A DNA stretch of 5,569 nt, taken from positions 1 through 5,569 of the forward strand of contig CAJXOI010000069.1 of the NCBI GenBank assembly GCA_913057885.1. Direction: 5' to 3'. Both the position numbers and the translations under genes were made by a program. The DNA is from an uncultured Micavibrio sp. (lineage in GTDB: Bacteria > Pseudomonadota > Alphaproteobacteria > Micavibrionales > UBA1664). This document shows positions 1 to 5,569 of this stretch, in pieces. The notes beneath the pieces were generated by a model, which did not search any database, was not told the DNA's origin, and worked only from the letters and a program-made list of their open reading frames with translations. How positions within the stretch are numbered: the stretch's first letter is position 1; every line of letters starts with the position of its first letter.

Positions 1-636
1 CAACATGCCTGTCATCGGTGCCAGAGAGAATAAGGCCCCGGCCAATACAAATGTCGCGATTGTGCCCATCCCTGTAGGACCACGCGGACCCTCACGCTCT
101 GTCTTTGTAAATCGGTGAATGGCAATGACCATCAACGCCGCCCCAGCCGCATAGGCAAAAAAGATGAAAAGATATAGCACAGGCGCATATGAATTTTCCA
201 TCATGGCAATCATCATTCCATCAAGTGTCAGTCCACTTTGCGTGACAGAATTATCAAAACTATATCCTCCAAGATCCTGAACGTCACCCTGATCACCAAA
301 TGTCATATTGGCCGCGGTCGCAACCACAGGTAATGTCAGAAACAAGGCGCCAACAAATAAATATTTAAGGGGTTCCGGCAGTTCAACTTTCTGTGGGCCA
401 AATTCCACATGCTGGCGTAATTTATAAATACCCATCGCCGCAAATAAAAAACCGGCCATGTAAGCCAAAAAGGCCATAAGCTGAATAACATTGACCTGAT
501 TAGCGACATTGAGAATCAAACCGCCCAAAGTGCCATCATTTATAGACGCAGAGCCACCTGCCGTCGCAGGCGACACCATAAGCATCATAAATATAACGCT
601 TAATAGGCCTGAAAGGTATTTTTTATAAATTATCAT
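1..636 (-). CDS. IcmC/DotE-like (type IVB secretion) inner-membrane protein, 3' end cut by the window edge
   Basis: An open frame runs from ATG at 636 to base 1 with no stop: 212 codons visible, C-terminus missing. Residues 1-26 look like a signal peptide (basic YKK, hydrophobic stretch, cleavage site ATA/GG). The rest is two similar modules, each a hydrophobic helix, a short polar loop and a second hydrophobic helix: about residues 50-108 and 153-211. FLAYMAG (56-62) matches FFAYAAG (159-165), GP (80-81) matches GP (183-184), and GALF (96-99) matches GALF (200-203), an offset of 103-104. The pattern of helix, G-I-Y-K-L-R-Q-H, Pro-containing loop and second helix recalls small inner-membrane proteins of Dot/Icm type IVB systems (IcmC/DotE, IcmD/DotP, DotV). 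Family assignment is from pattern memory only; the role in the complex is inferred. Legionella IcmC is about 190-200 residues, so little may be missing. Start supported by an in-frame stop shortly upstream and AAAGG 8 nt before ATG. Coding reality is firm, family moderate. Confidence 0.72.
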   Translation of the reverse strand, partial: MIIYKKYLSGLLSVIFMMLMVSPATAGGSASINDGTLGGLILNVANQVNVIQLMAFLAYMAGFLFAAMGIYKLRQHVEFGPQKVELPEPLKYLFVGALFLTLPVVATAANMTFGDQGDVQDLGGYSFDNSVTQSGLTLDGMMIAMMENSYAPVLYLFIFFAYAAGAALMVIAIHRFTKTEREGPRGPTGMGTIATFVLAGALFSLAPMTGML

Positions 637-638
637 GG

Positions 639-649
639 CCTCCGCCTTT
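639..649 (-). promoter_or_regulatory. Ribosome binding site of the IcmC/DotE-like gene
   Basis: The minus strand carries AAAGGCGGAGG just ahead of the ATG at 636. AAAGG ends 8 nt from the start, a normal spacing, while GGAGG ends only 2 nt from it, which is too close to work well. No other start codon lies between this ATG and the in-frame stop upstream, so the site supports the chosen start. Confidence 0.6.
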
Positions 650-661
650 ATTTCCTTTGTA

Positions 662-674
662 GGTTAATTTAACC
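662..674. repeat. Perfect 13-base palindrome in the leader of the IcmC-like gene
   Basis: GGTTAATTTAACC has six-base arms around one central T. It lies between the candidate promoter (716-744) and the ribosome binding site, about 26-38 nt upstream of the ATG. Position and symmetry fit a repressor operator, but a palindrome this short in AT-rich DNA can arise by chance and no second copy is seen in the window. Confidence 0.3.
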
Positions 675-715
675 ATAATATTGCCTGTAAAAACAATGAA
701 AATCTGTTCGTATAT

Positions 716-744
716 ATCTTATTTCACGGCTTTATCACTGACAA
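716..744 (-). promoter_or_regulatory. Candidate sigma-70-type promoter for the IcmC-like gene
   Basis: On the minus strand, TTGTCA (744-739, five of six to TTGACA) is followed after exactly 17 nt by TAAGAT (721-716, four of six to TATAAT). Transcription would begin near 709, leaving a leader of about 70 nt that contains the 662-674 palindrome. In sequence this AT-rich, chance -10 matches are common, so this is the best candidate rather than a firm call. It suggests the gene is transcribed independently of the polysaccharide genes. Confidence 0.4.
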
Positions 745-838
745 AGTCTTACTAATAGTATGGAAAATCATTTTTAAAATTTAGTTAAAATTGTAGATAT
801 CTTTATAAAATATATGTAAATCAATGAGATGGGGGAGA

Positions 839-3001
839 TTACACCCTTTTATTTTCATCCATATAGGCCAGATCTTGCTTACGAAGCTTTAAAATCTTCC
901 TTTCATTCACCTTATTTAGAATAAGAGAGATATCTTTGTAATTCATTCCCCTAAATTGTTTCAGGGTTTCAAGAATTTCAGCCCGCTTTGTCTTTTTCCA
1001 TTCAACGACAAATAATGTCTGATCTGACAACTGCGCGCAAACCAGAGAATCAGAAAATATGCGTGCCGTCGGGCCATCAAGGATGACCAGGTCATAATCA
1101 TCGCGAACCCGTCTGATAAGCGTGTCCATCCGCTCATTGGTTAGTAGTGTAAGGGCATGCGTCGGAATGGCTTTACTGGTCATGATGTGCACATGCGAAT
1201 CATCTTTTTTATATATTGTCTCATCAAGAGGTAATCGGTTACTTAGATAATCAACAAGCCCCCGGCTATTACCTATGCCAAACGCCTTATGCAGTGCTGG
1301 ACGACGCATATCTGCATCAATAATCAAAACTTTTTTTCCTGCCTGGGCTGCGGTTGTGGCCAACCAAATCGCATTGGTTGTTTTTCCCTCTGCTGCATGT
1401 GTTGACGTAACGGTTAAAACCCGACCACCAGCCTTTAATCTCGGGTTCCTTATATCGATAGTTGTCAATAGCGTACGCATCAATTCCGCCAAAATCCCTG
1501 CAGGATTGGCATGGATATAGGCGGAGGGTTTTTGGCCTTTCGCCATTTTCACAAAAGGCATAATGCCATAAACAGAAAGTTGCGTTAGCCTCTCTAACTG
1601 GGATGCTGACTGAACACTGTCCTCCAATCGCTCGATCAGTAGTGCAATTAAAACACCAAAAAAGAATCCAGTAATCAAACCCAATGGGATAACCAGACCT
1701 TTATGAAAGGCCGAGCTATGTGTTGGAACTGTTGCCGGTGTGATGACTCTTAGAGGGATTTGATCAATATTAAGATTTTGCATAGATTCAAGGTAATATC
1801 CCATGAAAGTATTTAATAATGCGCGCGACGTTTGTGCATGAGTTTGCAAATTACGCATTCTCAATCTTTTTTCGGAGTCACGTTTATACGAATCCCTGTA
1901 TTTAGCGATTTTCTTATTAATTTCATTAATTTTCGAGATTTGTATGTCTTTTTGATTTTTTACAGACTCTGCAAAATTATTTACTTCGGCATTTAATTTA
2001 TCTCTAAATGCGCTGAATTCCGCTCTAAGCGCAATCATCTCTGGGTGATTGGCACCATATCTTTTTTCGTAAAGAGCCCGTTTTCTTAATAACTCGGCCT
2101 CCATCAATTTTAAATTTTCCGCCAATTCTTCATTCAAAAATTCAGGAACAGTGTTAAAGCGCTTTTTATTAACGTGTGCCTTGTCAATCATATCCAGTAT
2201 GGCTTGTGTTTCAGCGAAATTTGCCTCAACCACTGATAATTCGCGCACCAGCAAATCAATTTGCTTTATCCGGATATCGTTATCGAATGACCATGTAATA
2301 TTGTTTTCCTGGCGTGCGTTTTCTAATACCATTTCAGCCTTTTGAACATCCTCCTTCAATACCTCCAGACGTTCTGCCAACCACTCTGACGCTCTTGATG
2401 CCTGTTCTTTTAAACGCTTTTGTTCGTTCCTTGCATAGGCAACGTGAACTGCATTGGCGATTGTAGCCGCATCAACGGGGTTTTTGGCTTCAAAACTTAT
2501 ATTAACGAGGGATGTGCCAGGCTCTTGCGTGATTTTCAGCCCCAATATGATTTTGGTAATCATGGCCTGTTGCTTATCTTTAGGCATCATATCGAAACTC
2601 TGATAATAAGTAGAACCGCCAAAGTCAGGATTTTTATATAAATTGTTGTCAAGAATGACCTGCGTAATGACGGCGGGGGATTTCATAATCTGTATTTGAG
2701 ACAACACATCCGTCGTGTTTACAACACCTGCAGGAAAAAGTCTCTGAAAGACATCTGACCTTTTTATTGCGGCGTCAGTTGCATTCATCATTAATTTGGC
2801 CGTTGCCGTATATGTCGTTTGTATCTGTGTCGCGATAACAACAGACACAAATGTCACCATAATCATGCAGGCAATAATGATTTTAGCACGGTCACGTAAG
2901 ATTTTGAAAATGACATTAATATCATTGCCTAATACATCCGCGGCATAGCGCGAATAAGGGTCGGAAGTGACCATAGTTTGGGATGAGATATGATCGCTCA
3001 T
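839..3001 (-). CDS. Wzc/ExoP-like polysaccharide co-polymerase with BY-kinase-type ATPase domain
   Basis: A 720-residue inner-membrane protein expected to control polymerisation and export of an envelope polysaccharide. Domain order: cytoplasmic tail; TM1 about 40-60; Wzz-type periplasmic domain; long coiled-coil stretches about 195-235 and 290-390, including the typical YGANHPEM motif (315-322); GNVR-type segment ending at P422 and P426; TM2 about 436-456; cytoplasmic P-loop domain about 500-710. ATPase motifs are complete: Walker A with GKT at 539-541, Walker A' IDADMRRP at 561-568, Walker B LVILDGP at 638-644. Two features differ from classic BY-kinases. The tail has only Y713 instead of a tyrosine cluster, and the EX2RX2R helix reads E506..R509..L512, losing the last arginine. 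Autophosphorylation is therefore likely but not assured. It starts 2 bases after the OPX stop, so the two genes are clearly co-transcribed. ATG at 3001 gives the expected short cytoplasmic N-terminus. Likely counterparts: ExoP, Wzc, or a fused HfsA/HfsB-like protein. Confidence 0.93.
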   Translation of the reverse strand: MSDHISSQTMVTSDPYSRYAADVLGNDINVIFKILRDRAKIIIACMIMVTFVSVVIATQIQTTYTATAKLMMNATDAAIKRSDVFQRLFPAGVVNTTDVLSQIQIMKSPAVITQVILDNNLYKNPDFGGSTYYQSFDMMPKDKQQAMITKIILGLKITQEPGTSLVNISFEAKNPVDAATIANAVHVAYARNEQKRLKEQASRASEWLAERLEVLKEDVQKAEMVLENARQENNITWSFDNDIRIKQIDLLVRELSVVEANFAETQAILDMIDKAHVNKKRFNTVPEFLNEELAENLKLMEAELLRKRALYEKRYGANHPEMIALRAEFSAFRDKLNAEVNNFAESVKNQKDIQISKINEINKKIAKYRDSYKRDSEKRLRMRNLQTHAQTSRALLNTFMGYYLESMQNLNIDQIPLRVITPATVPTHSSAFHKGLVIPLGLITGFFFGVLIALLIERLEDSVQSASQLERLTQLSVYGIMPFVKMAKGQKPSAYIHANPAGILAELMRTLLTTIDIRNPRLKAGGRVLTVTSTHAAEGKTTNAIWLATTAAQAGKKVLIIDADMRRPALHKAFGIGNSRGLVDYLSNRLPLDETIYKKDDSHVHIMTSKAIPTHALTLLTNERMDTLIRRVRDDYDLVILDGPTARIFSDSLVCAQLSDQTLFVVEWKKTKRAEILETLKQFRGMNYKDISLILNKVNERKILKLRKQDLAYMDENKRV

Positions 3002-3003
3002 AA

Positions 3004-3567
3004 TTAAAAGAAACGCTCCTTAACCCTAATAATATCGCCAGGCTTAATCCGTGTGGATAAACCGCCAGAAACAACTTGTTCCGATCCCCCCATGGGAGTT
3101 TTTCTGACGATATCAAAATGGTTTTGATTGGCGCGATAACTAAACCCACCTGCCTTTGCAACCAAATCGAGAATGGTCATATCCGCTGTGTATGAATATA
3201 CGCCTGCATCCATTATTTCACCCATAATTTTAACCGTTGGAGATTGCACTATGGACAACGTGATTTTCGGATTAACCAAATAACCTTCTTTGATAAAACT
3301 CTCCGAAATTATCTCTTGAGCTTGTTCTAGCGTTTTTTGTTGAACAATGACCGTACCGACCAATGGCATCTGAATAGTACCGTCACTCAGAACCACATAT
3401 TCATCCGAAAGCCCCTCTTCGCCAAAAACCGTGACGCTAAGCTTATCTCCTACGCCGATCACTTGTTCAGCATTGCCTTGAGTGTAGTTCGATTGAGGGT
3501 ATTCCCTCCACTCCCCCGAGCAGGCGGAAAAAAGAAATAAGCTGAGTATGAATAGGGTTTTAATCAT
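3004..3567 (-). CDS. Short OPX-family polysaccharide export lipoprotein (Wza/GumB type)
   Basis: A 187-residue lipoprotein that should guide polysaccharide across the periplasm to the outer membrane. Residues 1-15 are a lipoprotein signal with lipobox FSAC; Cys16 would be acylated, and Ser17 at +2 (not Asp) fits outer-membrane sorting. The PES domain (about 36-107) opens with IGVGDKLSVTVFG and contains the typical DGTIQMPLVGTV segment. One SLBB domain follows (about 112-155, VKIMGEIMDAGVYSY then TILDLVAKAGGF), and the protein ends with IKPGDIIRV plus a few residues. It is about half the length of E. coli Wza and lacks extra SLBB repeats and the C-terminal helix that forms Wza's outer-membrane pore. 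A TTG at 3582 would add five residues (LRFF plus start), but ATG at 3567 gives the better lipoprotein signal; neither has a clear Shine-Dalgarno. It lies between a beta-barrel gene upstream and the Wzc-like gene 2 bases downstream. Confidence 0.92.
   Translation of the reverse strand: MIKTLFILSLFLFSACSGEWREYPQSNYTQGNAEQVIGVGDKLSVTVFGEEGLSDEYVVLSDGTIQMPLVGTVIVQQKTLEQAQEIISESFIKEGYLVNPKITLSIVQSPTVKIMGEIMDAGVYSYTADMTILDLVAKAGGFSYRANQNHFDIVRKTPMGGSEQVVSGGLSTRIKPGDIIRVKERFF
3016..3023 (-). promoter_or_regulatory. Shine-Dalgarno of the Wzc-like gene, inside the OPX gene end
   Basis: TTAAGGAG on the minus strand lies within the last codons of the OPX gene, 14 nt before the ATG at 3001. The spacing is longer than ideal. 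The OPX stop TAA is separated from this ATG by two bases, so ribosomes finishing OPX could re-initiate, and translational coupling is likely. Confidence 0.5.
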
Positions 3568-3606
3568 AAAGAAACGAAGCAAAAAAGGATAAATGAAACA
3601 GATATA

Positions 3607-3635
3607 ATTGTATCCACATTTTATACACAGGCCAA
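3607..3635 (-). promoter_or_regulatory. Candidate promoter upstream of the OPX gene
   Basis: In the 84-base gap before the OPX gene the minus strand has TTGGCC (3635-3630, four of six) and, 17 nt later, TACAAT (3612-3607, five of six). Transcription would start near 3600, about 33 nt ahead of ATG 3567. The -35 overlaps a small AGGC-TTG-GCCT inverted repeat that is too weak to call a terminator. It may be an internal promoter giving extra OPX and Wzc-like transcript. Confidence 0.38.
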
Positions 3636-3651
3636 GCCTTTATAAAACAAT

Positions 3652-4938
3652 CTAAAAACGCGTGTTCAGTCGGATGATCGCTTTTGTTTCATCATAGTCT
3701 GCGTTATTTAGAGATGATTCCCGCGAAATGAACTGCACATCGCCCGCCACGGAAAAACGATCATTCAAACGTCGAATAAACCCTGCATCCGTGATCCAAG
3801 TTTTATCTTCCACAGCGTTTGAAAAAGAGCGGTTGGCGTAACTTAGTCCGGCATCAAAAATCCATCGCCGTGTTAATTCATGGATAACCCGTGCAGATAG
3901 ACGCGTTTCCAATGTACCGCCAACATCATCCGTGTTATTTGTGAAAAATCGATCTGCGCCCAGCGTAAAATTTGTTAGAGGCGAATAAAGATATATCAAG
4001 TCAATGGATGCAATGGCCGAACTTTGGTCGTCCAAATCATTATCATCCGGGCGATATAAGCCGTATCCAACACGGGCATTACCGCGTAATTTTCCAGTGG
4101 GGGCAAATTCAATTCCGGCCGTCACATCGTATCGCCAATTTGATTGATCCACACCTGTAAAATCATCTGAATCAATGTCAAAATCGCGTCGGTCAAATTC
4201 TGCGCGATCAATTTTGAAGCCTAAAAAAGGGGTCAATCCCACCTGACCGTAACGTGCAGACAACCTCTCAAAGGCGATATCCACGGCTGTGGAATATTCG
4301 GTATTATCCCTATCTTTTTGAATGAGCGGATCACCAGTCGCATTAAACTCAGTGTTTTCAAAACGACTATCTGTCATCCGCGCCGTAAAGTCCCAACGAA
4401 TTGTCCCTGGCTGATACCGCCATCTTGCTGTTGTATCATAGGTACGAATTTCCGAAGGGTTATAGGCCGCGTTAATCGTGCCCGTTTCAAAAGTTGTTTG
4501 GTGCGTCTGCCCTATTGATCCTTGGATAGACAGCTCACTTGAATTCGAAAAATTGGTAACAAGCCCAATAAAACCCTGAAAATTAGTATGATCAAAATCT
4601 TCGGTGGTTTGATATCGTCGATCATCCAAGCTTGCGCCGAAGGATAACTCATAATTCTCTGCATCACTTTTTCCACCAACGCCGGCAATCGTCCTGTAAA
4701 TTCTCTCACCCACCTCATTTTCATCCGATTTCAGGGTGTTTGACGTGTAGTCAATACCCACAGAGAGATAAGGCTCAACCCTAAACAGCCCCAGCTTTAG
4801 GCCTTTTGCTCTAAAATCCGACAATTGGCGCTCCATGATCGGGATGTCTCTCATTGGATCATTGGCATTGGCATTTCTGATTGAGAGGCCAATCAAGGCA
4901 AAACCGATAATACATGTCAATTTTAAAAAGGTTTTCAT
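3652..4938 (-). CDS. Outer-membrane beta-barrel protein, BBP2-type putative porin
   Basis: From ATG 4938 this is 428 residues. Residues 1-25 form a clear signal peptide (MKTFLK, hydrophobic core, cleavage site ANA/ND), leaving about 403 mature residues. The mature part consists of alternating polar/hydrophobic strands rich in aromatics, Thr, Asn and Asp, with Asp-rich loops such as DIDSDDF, and ends in Arg-Phe, the C-terminal aromatic typical of BAM-assembled barrels. The length suits roughly 16-18 strands. The pattern, including the R-x-F-D...D...G...S-x-W region, resembles the 'putative beta-barrel porin 2' (BBP2) family often found in alphaproteobacterial exopolysaccharide clusters. An upstream GTG at 4986 would add 16 residues in front of the signal peptide and is less likely; no strong Shine-Dalgarno supports either start. 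It lies 69 bases after the response-regulator gene and 84 before OPX. Inferred role: outer-membrane exit channel or accessory for the polysaccharide. The barrel call is strong, the substrate unknown. Confidence 0.85.
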   Translation of the reverse strand: MKTFLKLTCIIGFALIGLSIRNANANDPMRDIPIMERQLSDFRAKGLKLGLFRVEPYLSVGIDYTSNTLKSDENEVGERIYRTIAGVGGKSDAENYELSFGASLDDRRYQTTEDFDHTNFQGFIGLVTNFSNSSELSIQGSIGQTHQTTFETGTINAAYNPSEIRTYDTTARWRYQPGTIRWDFTARMTDSRFENTEFNATGDPLIQKDRDNTEYSTAVDIAFERLSARYGQVGLTPFLGFKIDRAEFDRRDFDIDSDDFTGVDQSNWRYDVTAGIEFAPTGKLRGNARVGYGLYRPDDNDLDDQSSAIASIDLIYLYSPLTNFTLGADRFFTNNTDDVGGTLETRLSARVIHELTRRWIFDAGLSYANRSFSNAVEDKTWITDAGFIRRLNDRFSVAGDVQFISRESSLNNADYDETKAIIRLNTRF

Positions 4939-4988
4939 GAATTCACACGGGAAAACGTAAGATGGACCAAAGTCTATCTGATTCACCG

Positions 4989-5016
4989 TGTATATCGAAA
5001 GGGGAAATTAAGCCAA
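4989..5016 (-). promoter_or_regulatory. Weak candidate promoter upstream of the beta-barrel gene
   Basis: The minus strand shows TTGGCT (5016-5011) and, 16 nt later, TATACA (4994-4989), each four of six to consensus. It overlaps the last codons of the response-regulator gene. A start near 4982 would leave a leader of about 45 nt before ATG 4938 and would exclude the GTG at 4986. The match is weak; read-through from the regulator gene across the 69-base gap is equally possible. Confidence 0.2.
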
Positions 5017-5569
5017 GTCCTTACTGAATGTAATATGCCCGCTGGGCACAGCCATCATTTTGACATTCACATTAGCCTTCGCCTCACCAACGGAGATCAA
5101 TTCCACGTATTCGGACATAGAATCGGTAAACCTTTCAATGGCCATTTTTGGTTCTTCCCTGTTGGCGGGACGCATCAACATCAAACAAATTTGGTTTTCC
5201 GCTGTGTGGGCCGCAATATCACTCAGGCGACGGATACGCATCGCATATTTTTTAAGGTTGGCGCACACGTCATTTGCAATATCATCACCGTGGTTTGCGC
5301 GGATTTGATCAATATTATTTACAGTTGCGATTGTTAAATATGTCTCTTCTCCATAACGATCCGCACGGTCAAGGGATGAGATATAAAGTTGTAAAAACGC
5401 TGATTTGGAAATAAGACCGTCTTTACTGGGAAAATCTGAAGACTCATCCCTAAGCTGCGTTCCAAATTCACGCAGATTCATTATTTCATCGATTTTATTT
5501 AAGATTTCGTCGTCACTCGCAAAAGGCTTTTTGATAAAGCTGTTAGCCCCGGCTTTATAAGCTTCCTCT
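5008..5569 (-). CDS. Response regulator with degenerate GGDEF domain, 5' end cut by the window edge
   Basis: The frame stays open from the TAA at 5010-5008 to the right edge, giving 186 visible residues; the ATG at 5481 is internal, not the true start. The first 29 residues before that Met contain AGANSFIKKPF, the end of a CheY-like receiver domain with its conserved Lys-Pro pair; the phospho-acceptor Asp lies outside the window. A GGDEF-like fold follows (numbering from Met 5481): DGLISKSAF at 21-29 matches the D-x-LTGL-x-NR-x-x-F start, RYGEE at 42-46, and RRLSD at 84-88. The active-site position reads AENQI (94-98) instead of GGDEF. The metal- and substrate-binding DxDxFKxxND region is also unrecognisable (TVNNIDQIRA, 53-62). 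Diguanylate cyclase activity is therefore very unlikely. The RxxD inhibitory-site motif (R85-D88) survives at the normal spacing, so c-di-GMP binding is possible, as in PelD or PopA. It probably regulates the adjacent polysaccharide genes; this is inferred from position. Confidence 0.85.
   Translation of the reverse strand, partial: EEAYKAGANSFIKKPFASDDEILNKIDEIMNLREFGTQLRDESSDFPSKDGLISKSAFLQLYISSLDRADRYGEETYLTIATVNNIDQIRANHGDDIANDVCANLKKYAMRIRRLSDIAAHTAENQICLMLMRPANREEPKMAIERFTDSMSEYVELISVGEAKANVNVKMMAVPSGHITFSKDLA

Larger units (their letters stand above)
637..838. other. AT-rich intergenic region between the Wzc-like and IcmC-like genes
   Basis: This 202-base gap is strongly AT-rich and holds no convincing ORF (the longest minus-strand ATG frame I followed gives about 15 codons). 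It must contain the 3' end of the polysaccharide transcript and the start signals of the IcmC-like gene. I see no GC-rich hairpin followed by a T run downstream of the stop at 839, so there is no recognisable intrinsic terminator. Short palindromes occur at 662-674 and 751-759 (ACTAATAGT). Confidence 0.6.

Noticed and set aside
760..838. Intrinsic terminator after the Wzc-like gene
   Set aside because: Only AT-rich short repeats (AATTTTAA twice, AGATATCT); no GC-rich stem with a T tract.
1275..2641. Several plus-strand ORFs of 60-81 codons opposite the Wzc-like gene
   Set aside because: They overlap a protein with intact Walker motifs in the other strand and have no family features, so they are shadow frames.
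2922..3161. Minus-strand 79-codon ORF bridging the OPX and Wzc-like genes
   Set aside because: It is out of frame with both well-supported genes and has no recognisable motif.
3626..3645. AGGC-TTG-GCCT inverted repeat after the barrel gene as a terminator
   Set aside because: Only a four-base stem with no following T run on the minus strand; it more likely overlaps a promoter -35.
4941..4991. Repeats around the barrel start: ATTCAC at 4941 and 4981, and ACACGG/CCGTGT at 4945-4950 and 4986-4991
   Set aside because: Six-base matches some 40 bases apart are near chance level, and no regulator or stem-loop is implied.
5035..5337. Plus-strand open frames opposite the response regulator
   Set aside because: They are antisense to a clear receiver/GGDEF-like protein and show no recognisable domain or ribosome binding site.

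Overview
The window reads almost entirely from the minus strand and looks like an envelope-polysaccharide export locus of a Gram-negative bacterium. Signal peptides, a lipobox, an outer-membrane beta-barrel ending in Phe and a Wza/Wzc-type pair all point to a double membrane. The BBP2-type barrel beside OPX and Wzc-like genes, and the moderate-to-low GC, suggest an environmental alphaproteobacterium; this placement is inference. I found no credible plus-strand gene, RNA gene, CRISPR array or mobile element.

In transcription order (right to left): (1) 5569-5008, the 3' part of a response regulator, with a receiver-domain end followed by a GGDEF-like domain whose active site is lost but whose RxxD site remains; (2) 4938-3652, an outer-membrane beta-barrel of the BBP2 porin type; (3) 3567-3004, a short OPX lipoprotein (Wza/GumB type) with one PES and one SLBB domain; (4) 3001-839, a 720-residue Wzc/ExoP-like polysaccharide co-polymerase with a cytoplasmic BY-kinase/ATPase domain; (5) an AT-rich gap, 838-637; (6) 636-1, a membrane protein with a signal peptide and two repeated membrane modules, resembling IcmC/DotE/DotV of type IVB (Dot/Icm) secretion systems and running off the left edge. 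Genes 1 and 6 are both cut by the window. Gene 6 has no stop codon inside it.

Genes 2-4 plausibly form one export machine. The Wzc-like protein controls polymerisation and spans the inner membrane and periplasm. The short OPX sits on the periplasmic face of the outer membrane. Because that OPX is too short to form its own outer-membrane pore, the adjacent beta-barrel may supply the exit channel. The response regulator upstream, with a possible c-di-GMP-binding but non-catalytic GGDEF domain, is a reasonable candidate regulator. The Dot/Icm-like gene has its own candidate promoter and is probably a separate transcription unit.
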